13,307 bases of DNA from an uncultured Eubacteriales bacterium. Lineage in GTDB: Bacteria; Bacillota; Clostridia; Christensenellales; UMGS416. This document shows, one piece after another, positions 5,658 to 11,833 of this stretch. The position numbers were made by a program, and so were the translations under genes. The stretch covers positions 1 through 13,307 of the forward strand of contig UQLW01000055.1 in the NCBI GenBank assembly GCA_900542005.1, in the 5' to 3' direction. The notes under the pieces were generated by a model that saw only the letters and a list, made by a program, of their open reading frames with translations, had not been told where the DNA came from and did no database searches. Position 1 is the stretch's first letter. Every line of letters begins with the position of its first letter.

Positions 5658-6082
5658 TTACCGGTCGGTCTGTTCAGTCATTAAGCCCCATCGGAATCCG
5701 AATTTATCGATCAACGTAACTGTGCATGAACTATATGCTGTGCTATGCATTGGATAGATTATCTTGCTGCCTTCGCGTAGAACATCATATGCTTGTTGTA
5801 CCTCTTCTTTAGTATCAAATGTCACGATAAGCGATAAAGATAAGCTGGTTACGAAATCCACATCCATATTATCGCACATCATAATCCGTTGATTACCGAT
5901 CCATATTTCTGCATGCTCAATATAGTCCTTTTGTGGGGATAGGGCGCTTCGGAGGCGTCTGCTTCATTTACATCGGAATACCGGAGCAAACAACCGAGCC
6001 TTGCATGAAAAGCCTTTTGATATAAGTGTAAAGCCTCCTCACAACGTCCAGCAAAATTGAAATTGGGAGATACAGCAATCAT
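5658..6082 (-). pseudogene. VOC family (PhnB-like) protein gene, broken by a single-base frameshift
   Basis: Two overlapping reverse frames together make one VOC/PhnB-like (3-demethylubiquinone methyltransferase-like) protein of about 140 residues. The first frame holds the N-terminal half (SPNFNFAGRCEEALHLYQKAF, then RYSD) and stops at 5879. The second frame holds HAEIWIGNQRIMMCDNM, then SLSLIVTFDTKEEVQQAYDVL and a DKFGFRWGLM ending. The frames join at an AAAA run (5929-5932, reverse strand): one extra A would give PHKKDYIEHAEIWIG, a perfect family-like junction. The likely start is the ATG at 6082, 11 bases after AAGGAAGG. Members of this superfamily have varied metal-dependent or binding roles, and the original function is unknown. 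A sequencing error in the homopolymer is the main alternative to true decay. The gene lies in the AT-rich island. Confidence 0.85.
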
Positions 6083-6136
6083 CGCAGCCAACACCTTCCT
6101 TTAGAAAATATATGCATTTCACACGATGGTTTTCTG

Positions 6137-6165
6137 ATTTTATCACGCCGTATGCACACTGTACA
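6137..6165 (-). promoter_or_regulatory. Possible promoter of the VOC gene
   Basis: On the reverse strand, TGTACA (6160-6165) and TAAAAT (6137-6142) are 17 bases apart, 55 bases before the likely start codon. Confidence 0.4.
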
Positions 6166-6238
6166 TAGGAAAAAGGGATTTATCGTGCTGATCGGGCGTT
6201 CTGGACTACCCAAAACAAGGATGACCGACCATTGAAAA

Positions 6239-6252
6239 ATTAGCAAGCTAAT
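6239..6252. promoter_or_regulatory. SlyA/MarR-type operator palindrome
   Basis: ATTAGC-AA-GCTAAT is a 14-base sequence with perfect 6-base arms. Its core TTAGCAAGCTAA is the known consensus for SlyA, a MarR-family regulator, and is typical of MarR operators. It ends 2 bases before the -35 box of the exporter gene, so a bound dimer would affect that promoter. Confidence 0.65.
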
Positions 6253-6254
6253 CA

Positions 6255-6283
6255 TTGTGCGGGTATATGGGCTATGATATACT
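6255..6283 (+). promoter_or_regulatory. Sigma-A promoter of the ABC exporter gene
   Basis: TTGTGC (6255-6260) and TATACT (6278-6283) are separated by 17 bases, about 58 bases before the start codon. Confidence 0.65.
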
Positions 6284-6341
6284 GTTGTTAAAATAATCTG
6301 CTTAGAAAAGCAGGCCTAACGGGAGAAAGAGGAGGACGCGA

Positions 6342-8105
6342 ATGAAGCTGCTTTGGAAGCTGAGCCGCGAGGCGGTGCGGTATAAGCACCTTTATGCCTT
6401 GGCGATCCTGGCCACGATGGGATTGACCGTGGTGAACCTGGCGGCGCCCAGGGTGCTTTCGGCTATGACGGGCATTGTAGAGCGGGGCATGGGGGCAGGG
6501 TCGCTCTCGGCCATTGGATGGCTGACCGCCATCCTTGTGGCGCTGTACCTTGTGCGGGTGTTGTTCCGGTTTTTGAGCAATTATTTGGCCCATAAGGCGG
6601 CCTGGTATCTGGTGGGCGATTTGCGCACCAAGCTCTATGACAAGCTGGAGCGGTTGGATCTGGGGTTCTTTCATGATAAGCAGACCGGCGACCTTATGAG
6701 CCGCGTGGTCAATGATACGCGGGATTTTGAGCTGCTCTATGCCCATATCATCCCCGAAATGATTACCAATACGGTGACCTTTGCCGGCGTGCTGGCGATC
6801 CTTATGACGATCAACCTAAGGCTGGCGCTGATTACCTGCTTCCCGATTCCCCTGATACTCATTTCAGGCGTCATCTTTACCAAGAAGGTACGTCCCTTTT
6901 TCCGGGTATCTCAGAAAAAGATGGGCGACCTGAACGGAAAGCTGCAGGACAATCTTTCGGGTATTCATGAGATCCAATCCTTTGGGCAGGAGCAATATGA
7001 GACCCAGCGGGTGGATGAGAAAAACTTTGATCATATCCGGGCGATGCTGCGGGCGTTGAAAATCAGCGCGGTATTTCATCCCTCCGTGGAGTTCCTTTCC
7101 TCCATTGGCACGATCCTGGTGGTGGGCTTCGGCGGCCTGCTGGCCTATCAGGGCAGCCTTTCGGTAGAGGATATCGTGTCCTTTGTGCTATATCTGAGCC
7201 TTTTTTATGCGCCGATTTCCGGATTGGCCAATTTGCTGGAGAGCATGCAGCAGGCCATGGCCGGGGCGGAGCGCGTGATGATGATCCTGGACACGCCCTC
7301 CAAGATTCAGAACCGGGAGGGCGCCGCAAACCTCGCCCATGTAAAAGGGGATATTACCTTTGACCATGTCAGCTTTTCCTATGAAACCGGCGACCCGGTG
7401 CTGAAGGATATATCCTTTACCTGCAGGGCGGGCATGATGGTGGCGCTGGTCGGCCCCACCGGAGTGGGCAAGACGACGATAACCCAACTGATTTCCCGTT
7501 TCTATGAGCCCACGGCAGGCCGGATCCTGGTGGATGGGCAGGACATCCGCGACGTAACCGTTGAGAGCCTGCGGCGCAATATTTCACCGGTGCTGCAGGA
7601 CACGTTTCTATTCAACGGAAGCATCGAGGAGAACATCGGCTACGCCCGGCCGGAGGCCGGCCATGCCGAGATTGTGGAGGCCGCGAAGGCGGCCCGGATC
7701 CATGACGATATCCTGGCTATGCCGGATGGCTATAGCACGCAGGTAGGGGAACGGGGCCTGCGCCTGTCAGGCGGCCAAAAGCAGCGGGTCGCCATCGCCC
7801 GGGCCATTCTGCGGCGGTCGCCCATCATCATCCTGGATGAGGCCACCGCCTCGGTCGATGTGGAGACCGAACGGCAGATTCAGCAGGCGATCAATGCCAT
7901 CGCCGGCAAACGGACGATCCTTGCCATCGCCCACCGGCTTTCTACCATACGCAACGCGGATCTGATCCTGGTGATTGACGACGGGAGGATCGCCGAGGCC
8001 GGTACCCATGACCAATTGGTGGCGCTGGGCGGTATCTATGCAGGCATGGACCGGATACAGAACAGCGTCCGCCTGGAGGAGAGGCAGATGGTGGCGGCCC
8101 AATAA
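6342..8105 (+). CDS. ABC transporter ATP-binding protein/permease (multidrug or lipid exporter type)
   Basis: This 587-residue half-transporter has an N-terminal six-helix permease domain (about 1-310) fused to a C-terminal ATPase, as in MsbA, LmrA and BmrA. The ATPase is complete: Walker A GPTGVGKTT (371-379), Q-loop Gln419, signature LSGGQ (475-479), Walker B IIILDE with Glu500, D-loop SVD, and switch His531. It should work as a dimer in the cell membrane, exporting drugs, lipids or peptides. No partner half-transporter is adjacent, so a homodimer or an unlinked partner is likely. The ATG at 6342 has AGAGGAGG ending 6 bases upstream. A MarR/SlyA-type palindrome overlaps the promoter region, suggesting control by such a regulator, but no regulator gene is encoded here. 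Base composition returns to GC-rich from this gene on. Confidence 0.92.
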   Translation: MKLLWKLSREAVRYKHLYALAILATMGLTVVNLAAPRVLSAMTGIVERGMGAGSLSAIGWLTAILVALYLVRVLFRFLSNYLAHKAAWYLVGDLRTKLYDKLERLDLGFFHDKQTGDLMSRVVNDTRDFELLYAHIIPEMITNTVTFAGVLAILMTINLRLALITCFPIPLILISGVIFTKKVRPFFRVSQKKMGDLNGKLQDNLSGIHEIQSFGQEQYETQRVDEKNFDHIRAMLRALKISAVFHPSVEFLSSIGTILVVGFGGLLAYQGSLSVEDIVSFVLYLSLFYAPISGLANLLESMQQAMAGAERVMMILDTPSKIQNREGAANLAHVKGDITFDHVSFSYETGDPVLKDISFTCRAGMMVALVGPTGVGKTTITQLISRFYEPTAGRILVDGQDIRDVTVESLRRNISPVLQDTFLFNGSIEENIGYARPEAGHAEIVEAAKAARIHDDILAMPDGYSTQVGERGLRLSGGQKQRVAIARAILRRSPIIILDEATASVDVETERQIQQAINAIAGKRTILAIAHRLSTIRNADLILVIDDGRIAEAGTHDQLVALGGIYAGMDRIQNSVRLEERQMVAAQ

Positions 8106-8144
8106 TCCCGGAAGGATAAAGAAAGCAGGCGGCGCTTTGAACAT

Positions 8145-8186
8145 TCCCCCGCCCTTTGACGCTGTGATAAGCAAACAGGCGGGGGA
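8145..8186. terminator. Hairpin between the ABC exporter and tmcAL genes
   Basis: TCCCCCGCC and GGCGGGGGA form a 9-bp GC-rich stem around a 24-base loop that has weak inner pairing. It lies between two convergent genes, but the T-tracts on both sides are poor, so termination efficiency is uncertain. Confidence 0.5.
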
Positions 8187-8229
8187 TTTGCTATGCCGCA
8201 GGGGCGGTGAAGCAGAACCCATCCAGCGG

Positions 8230-9438
8230 TCAGGGGGCAGGCCAGGGGGGCTGCGGCGTGAGCCGGGCTTGATAGGCCCAGCCGTCCACCCGCCCGCTGA
8301 GCAAAGCATACAGCGACCACGCCCGCCGGTTGATTTCCCAAAGCCGCCCGGCAGGCGTGCCCTGCTGGGGGCGGTACCGGGCGGGATGGGCGATGAGCGG
8401 GAGGGAGGAGGCGCCTGCGATCAACGAGAGGATAGGGCCTCCCCTTTCCCCCATCGCCAGGGGGCGCACAAAGAGCGGCAGATCCCGGCGGAGCCTGTCG
8501 GTATCCGCCTGGTTGATCTCCAGAAGGCTATGCAGCATGGCCCGCTTGATACGGGGCATGCTGTAGCGCTTGGTTAGGGCCGCCTGGGCTATCTGCTCAT
8601 AGCCGCTATTTTCCCGGGCGGCCCGTTTCAGCCGCAGATGCAGCCCCTCGGCCATATCGGGCAGGTCCGCCAGGGCTTCATCCGATGCGGTCATGAGACG
8701 CCAGCGGACAAGGGAGGAGAGCGCCTCCGGGAACAGAAGGCGGGCGGCGGCGAGATCCCGGGCCACCCTTTCAGGCAGGCCGGAAGGAGCCTGGCCGGCA
8801 TACAGGGCGGCGCGGATGCCGGTCGCGCTGGGCAGGGGGCCCTCAATCTGCTGCTGCCGGTAGCCGTCGCCGGTGCGCGCTATGGGCAAGGGCCTGAGAC
8901 GGCTGCCCAGATGAAGGCAGGCCTGGAGGTATTCCAGGGCCAGCACATTGTTGGCCTGCGTCATCAGCGGCGCCGACGATTCGCCCAGGATGTGGGCCAG
9001 AGCCAGCTGGCGGGCCCGGGGATAAGCCTCGCCGCGGCCCAGCTCATAGCGAAGGCGGGCCTTCAGCGGTTCCGGCTCCTCCATCAGCAGCTGAGCGGCC
9101 GGCAGAAGGCGGTCAAGGGCCGGCGTTTCGCAGCCAAAACAGAAGCTGTCCACACAACCAAGCCCATCGAGAAGGCCAACTGCGCCGCGGGCAAAGAGCT
9201 GCGCCCCGTGGCAGGCATAGGCTGCGGGCAGCTCCAGCACCAGATCGGCCCCGGCGCCAACGGCCCATTGGGCCCGGAGCATGGGATCGGCCAGGGCTGG
9301 CTCGCCCCGCTGGACAAAGGGGCCGCTCATCACCACGACCAGCGCATCGGCCCCGGAGACCTGCCGCGCCAGGGCAAGATGGCGGACATGCCCAAGGTGC
9401 AGGGGATTATATTCAGCGATCACGCCGCAGATTCTCAT
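8230..9438 (-). CDS. tmcAL: tRNA(Met) cytidine acetate ligase
   Basis: This 402-residue cytosolic enzyme is TmcAL (YlbM in Bacillus). It activates acetate with ATP and transfers it to the wobble cytidine C34 of elongator tRNA-Met, making N4-acetylcytidine for accurate AUG decoding. The N-terminus carries the nucleotidyltransferase signature GVIAEYNPLHLGH with the HxGH motif (His14, His17). It is followed by the family hallmark MSGPFVQRGEPALADP (about 38-53). Further family-like stretches are LPAAYACHGAQLFARGAV, a QANNVLALEYL segment and SATGIRAALYAG. Length fits the family (about 390-415). The ATG at 9438 has GAGGG (9444-9448) 5 bases upstream. It is divergent from ackA, with overlapping promoters; the yceD and rpmF genes with which it clusters in other Firmicutes are close by on the other strand. 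Its use of acetate makes this neighbour notable. Confidence 0.93.
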   Translation of the reverse strand: MRICGVIAEYNPLHLGHVRHLALARQVSGADALVVVMSGPFVQRGEPALADPMLRAQWAVGAGADLVLELPAAYACHGAQLFARGAVGLLDGLGCVDSFCFGCETPALDRLLPAAQLLMEEPEPLKARLRYELGRGEAYPRARQLALAHILGESSAPLMTQANNVLALEYLQACLHLGSRLRPLPIARTGDGYRQQQIEGPLPSATGIRAALYAGQAPSGLPERVARDLAAARLLFPEALSSLVRWRLMTASDEALADLPDMAEGLHLRLKRAARENSGYEQIAQAALTKRYSMPRIKRAMLHSLLEINQADTDRLRRDLPLFVRPLAMGERGGPILSLIAGASSLPLIAHPARYRPQQGTPAGRLWEINRRAWSLYALLSGRVDGWAYQARLTPQPPWPAP

Positions 9439-9454
9439 TTGCGCCCTCTTTTCA

Positions 9455-9482
9455 TTGATTTGTGGGAAAAACCTGCTATAAT
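9455..9482 (+). promoter_or_regulatory. Sigma-A promoter of ackA
   Basis: TTGATT (9455-9460) and TATAAT (9477-9482) are separated by 16 bases, with an extended TGC before the -10 box. The predicted leader before ackA is about 80 bases. Confidence 0.75.
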
Positions 9483-9500
9483 AGATATGCTTACACTAAC

Positions 9501-9528
9501 ATTATACGGGCTTTTTGCTCCCGCGCAA
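9501..9528 (-). promoter_or_regulatory. Sigma-A promoter of tmcAL
   Basis: On the reverse strand, TTGCGC (9523-9528) and TATAAT (9501-9506) are separated by 16 bases. It points towards the ackA promoter, with the two -10 boxes only 18 bases apart, so each transcript crosses the other promoter. Confidence 0.6.
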
Positions 9529-9569
9529 TGGAATGCAGGCGGTTTTCCGCTATATTTTAGGAGGACAGT

Positions 9570-10769
9570 ATGAATAATATACTGGTAATCAACGCAGGCA
9601 GCTCGTCGCTGAAATATCAGCTGATTGACATGGATTCGGAAACCCTGGTCGCCAAGGGGAATGCGGAACGCATCGGAATACCCGGCTCCAAGCTGACCCA
9701 TAACCCCATAAAGAAGCCGGCGGTGACCCTCGAGCAGCCGATGGCCGACCATGTGGCGGCGATCCGGATGGTGCTGGATGCGCTGACCGACCAGGAGCAC
9801 GGCGTAATCGCATCCATGGATGAGATCAACGCGGTGGGCCACCGCGTGGTGCATGGGGGCGAGAAGTTTTCCGGCTCGGTGCTGATTGACGACGAAGTCA
9901 TGGCCGCGCTGGAGGAAAATATCCCCCTGGCCCCGCTGCATAACCCAGCCAACCTGATGGGTATCCGCGCCTGCCAGGCTGTGATGCCCCACACCCCCAT
10001 GGTAGGCGTATTCGATACGGCCTTCCACCAGACGATGCCGCCCAAGGCATTCCTTTACGGACTGCCCTATGAATACTATAAAGAGCTCAAGGTGCGCCGT
10101 TATGGCTTCCACGGCACCAGCCACCGGTATGTCAGCCAGAAGGTGGCCCAGTGCATGGGCAAGAAGCCGGAGGAGCTGAAGATCGTGACCTGCCACCTGG
10201 GCAACGGCGGCTCGGTTACGGCGGTGGACGGCGGAAAGTCGGTGGATACCACCATGGGCATGACGCCCCTGGAGGGGGTGCTGATGGGCACCCGCAGCGG
10301 CAACCTGGACCCGGCCATCATCGAGTATCTGATGAGCAACAAGCACATGACCATCGACGAGGTGATGGAGGTGCTCAATAAGAAATCCGGCCTGCAGGGC
10401 ATCAGCGGCATTTCCAGCGATATGCGGGACGTGGTTGCCGGCATGAAGGAAGGCAACGAACGCGCCAAGACCGCCTTTGAGAGCTTCTGCTACCGGGTGA
10501 CCAAGTACATCGGCGCCTTTGCGGCGGCGATGGGCGGCGTGGACGCGGTGGTATTCACCGCCGGTATTGGCGAGAACATGGCGCTGGTGCGCGAGGCGGT
10601 GTGCAGGGATCTGGGCTTTATGGGCATCACGCTTTGCCCGGAGCGCAACGCCCAGCGCGGCGACGAGGTCAAGATTTCCACCGACGATTCCAGGGTTCAG
10701 GTATGGGTGATCGCAACCAACGAGGAGCTGATGATCGCCCGGGATACGCTGGAGCTGGTCAAGGGCTGA
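9570..10769 (+). CDS. ackA: Acetate kinase
   Basis: This 399-residue cytosolic enzyme interconverts acetyl phosphate plus ADP with acetate plus ATP, the ATP-yielding step of acetate fermentation. All hallmark motifs are present: VINAGSSSLKYQLID at the N-terminus (Asn8), GHRVVHGGEKFSGS with Arg92, the FDTAFHQTMP segment with Asp149, YGFHGTSHRYV with His181, CHLGNGGSVTAV, MGTRSGNLDP with Arg242, FTAGIGENM, and a late NEELMIA with Glu385. Length is exactly typical. The ATG at 9570 has AGGAGG (9559-9564) 5 bases upstream. Phosphotransacetylase, its usual partner, is not adjacent, so acetyl phosphate would come from an unlinked pta. It is divergent from tmcAL, whose product consumes acetate. No strong terminator separates it from yceD, which has its own promoter. 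Confidence 0.97.
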   Translation: MNNILVINAGSSSLKYQLIDMDSETLVAKGNAERIGIPGSKLTHNPIKKPAVTLEQPMADHVAAIRMVLDALTDQEHGVIASMDEINAVGHRVVHGGEKFSGSVLIDDEVMAALEENIPLAPLHNPANLMGIRACQAVMPHTPMVGVFDTAFHQTMPPKAFLYGLPYEYYKELKVRRYGFHGTSHRYVSQKVAQCMGKKPEELKIVTCHLGNGGSVTAVDGGKSVDTTMGMTPLEGVLMGTRSGNLDPAIIEYLMSNKHMTIDEVMEVLNKKSGLQGISGISSDMRDVVAGMKEGNERAKTAFESFCYRVTKYIGAFAAAMGGVDAVVFTAGIGENMALVREAVCRDLGFMGITLCPERNAQRGDEVKISTDDSRVQVWVIATNEELMIARDTLELVKG

Positions 10770-10807
10770 TCGGGCGGCGGATAAGCGGAAAAAAGCGGGA
10801 TTGCCTG

Positions 10808-10836
10808 TTGACAATGCCAGCTTGCTTCCTTATAAT
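10808..10836 (+). promoter_or_regulatory. Consensus sigma-A promoter of yceD-rpmF
   Basis: TTGACA (10808-10813) and TATAAT (10831-10836) are both perfect and separated by 17 bases, about 27 bases before the start codon. Confidence 0.92.
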
Positions 10837-10862
10837 AACTATGTTTGGTTTGAGGTGATCGT

Positions 10863-11381
10863 TTGATACTCGATCTGGATACCCTGCTGCGCAGGGGACA
10901 GGCTCCCGCACGCTTCCATCTGGAACGCGAGGGATGGCCGGGTGAAAGCATCGATCCGTCTGTCACCATCATAAAAACGGTGGTGGAGGGGACGGTAAGC
11001 GCCGACGGCAGCCTGCTGACGGTGCAGGGTGCGCTGCGCTTTGACTATGAAACGCAGTGCGCGCGGTGCCTGGCTTCGGTTTCGTCCTGCCAGGAGGCGG
11101 AATTCACAGAGGAATTCGCCCGCAGCGCAAGCGACGACGCCCCGGACCGCTATCTATATGTGGGTCATACCCTGGACCTGACGCAGATGGTCGAGGACTG
11201 CATTGCGCTGAATATGCCGCTGCGCACCCTATGCAGCGAAGACTGCAAGGGTTTGTGTCCGGTATGCGGCGCCAACAGGAATACGATATCCTGCGGCTGC
11301 AGCAGCGTGGGTGAGGGCCCAAAGAAAAATCCCTTCGCCGTGCTGGCAGCAAAATTGCGTGAAGAGAATGAGGAGGTGTAA
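10863..11381 (+). CDS. yceD: YceD family protein (DUF177), linked to 23S rRNA accumulation
   Basis: This 172-residue protein belongs to the DUF177/YceD family (YlbN in Bacillus), whose E. coli and plant members are needed for normal levels of 23S rRNA. Cysteine pairs suggest metal binding: CARC at 66-69 and a C-terminal cluster LCSEDCKGLCPVCG (Cys124, 128, 132, 135), then CGC (144-146). The C-terminal KNPFAVLAAKL stretch is also typical. The start is TTG at 10863: GAGGTG (10852-10857) lies at the right distance, and no ATG or GTG in this frame fits. The gene is directly upstream of rpmF with 3 bases between them, the classic arrangement that couples this factor to ribosomal protein L32. A perfect promoter precedes it. 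Confidence 0.92.
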   Translation: MILDLDTLLRRGQAPARFHLEREGWPGESIDPSVTIIKTVVEGTVSADGSLLTVQGALRFDYETQCARCLASVSSCQEAEFTEEFARSASDDAPDRYLYVGHTLDLTQMVEDCIALNMPLRTLCSEDCKGLCPVCGANRNTISCGCSSVGEGPKKNPFAVLAAKLREENEEV

Positions 11382-11384
11382 AAA

Positions 11385-11573
11385 ATGGCAGTACCCAAGG
11401 GGAAAAGTTCAAAAGCCCGCCGCGATTCCCGTCGCGCTAACTGGAAGCTCAGCCTGCCCGGCATCGTGGAGTGCCCCCGGTGCCACAAGATGAAGCTGGC
11501 CCATCGTGTCTGCAAGGCTTGCGGATACTACGACGGCAAGCAGGTTATGGCGGTTGAGGCCGACAACAAGTAA
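11385..11573 (+). CDS. rpmF: 50S ribosomal protein L32
   Basis: This 62-residue basic protein is L32 of the large ribosomal subunit. It starts MAVPKGKSSKARRDSRRANW, then has a zinc ribbon with CPRC at 30-33 and CKAC at 43-46. It is therefore the zinc-binding (C+) form rather than the zinc-free paralogue used under zinc limitation. The ATG at 11385 has AGGAGG (11371-11376) 8 bases upstream, within the end of yceD. Translational coupling with yceD is likely. A strong terminator follows. Confidence 0.98.
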   Translation: MAVPKGKSSKARRDSRRANWKLSLPGIVECPRCHKMKLAHRVCKACGYYDGKQVMAVEADNK

Positions 11574-11575
11574 AA

Positions 11576-11620
11576 TAGCAAAACCCAAAGGGCCGCAGGA
11601 TATGCGGCCCTTTTGCTATA
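11576..11620 (+). terminator. Terminator of the yceD-rpmF operon
   Basis: AAAGGGCCGCA (11587-11597) pairs perfectly with TGCGGCCCTTT (11603-11613) around a 5-base loop. Flanking TAGCAAAA and TTTTGCTA extend the stem further. Confidence 0.93.
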
Positions 11621-11633
11621 CGGGGCGCAGCCC

Positions 11634-11662
11634 TTGCGCTGGCGGCGAGGGTATGATATAAT
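11634..11662 (+). promoter_or_regulatory. Sigma-A promoter of the leader and CNNM/CorC-type gene
   Basis: TTGCGC (11634-11639) and TATAAT (11657-11662) are separated by 17 bases. Transcription should start near 11669, giving a leader of about 165 bases before the start codon. Confidence 0.75.
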
Positions 11663-11691
11663 GCCTGTAGGTTAGAAACGAGGTTATCAAA

Positions 11692-11775
11692 GTGGAAGAA
11701 TCATCTGTTCCGGACGGCCGATGTAGGCCTTCGGGCTTTGTTGTAGAAAAAAGGAGCGTTACCAGGAGGATCTAA
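11692..11775 (+). CDS. Possible leader peptide ORF inside the CNNM/CorC leader
   Basis: A GTG at 11692 follows GAGGTT at a plausible ribosome binding distance. It opens 27 codons beginning VEESSVPDGRCRPSGFV and ending in a basic RSVTRRI before TAA. The stop codon falls in the loop of the inner terminator stem, so a ribosome reaching it would cover the 5' arm. This geometry would allow control by leader translation. The weak ribosome binding site and GTG start keep this speculative. Confidence 0.3.
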   Translation: MEESSVPDGRCRPSGFVVEKRSVTRRI

Positions 11776-11802
11776 GCGTCCTCTTGTTGTAGCGCTCTTT
11801 TT
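11751..11802 (+). terminator. Attenuator-type terminator in front of the CNNM/CorC gene
   Basis: AAGGAGCGTT (11751-11760) pairs with AGCGCTCTTT (11791-11800) with two G-U pairs. Inside, AGGAGGA (11764-11770) pairs with TCCTCTT (11779-11785). A U-tract CTTTTTAT follows. It ends 31 bases before the start codon of the downstream gene, so transcription of that gene from 11634-11662 must read through it. Confidence 0.8.
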
Positions 11803-11833
11803 ATATTAATATTCATAAGGAGTGATCTGTTTT

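Larger units (their letters stand above)
11669..11802 (+). ncRNA. Structured leader RNA with attenuator, class not recognised
   Basis: The stretch from the predicted transcript start to the T-tract can fold into several hairpins: a GGAA...TTCC stem (about 11694-11710), an AGGCC-TTCG-GGCTT stem with a stable C(UUCG)G tetraloop (11725-11738), and a long terminator hairpin (11751-11802). The 9-mer TTGTTGTAG occurs at 11738-11746 and again at 11784-11792, each time directly after the 3' arm of a hairpin. It does not match what I know of the M-box, yybP-ykoY, ydaO, T-box or fluoride classes. It is either a cis-regulatory leader of the downstream transporter-like gene or a small RNA that ends at the terminator. 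The function and any ligand are unknown. Confidence 0.55.

Noticed and set aside
8638..9573. Forward open frame of 311 codons across tmcAL
   Set aside because: It is a shadow of tmcAL in GC-rich DNA; its composition is unlike a real protein and it has no start signals.
9435..10814. Reverse open frame of 459 codons across ackA
   Set aside because: It is a codon-bias shadow of acetate kinase, whose motifs are complete on the forward strand.
11663..11802. M-box, yybP-ykoY, T-box or ydaO riboswitch
   Set aside because: The conserved cores of these classes that I know are not visible in the leader, so no class was assigned.
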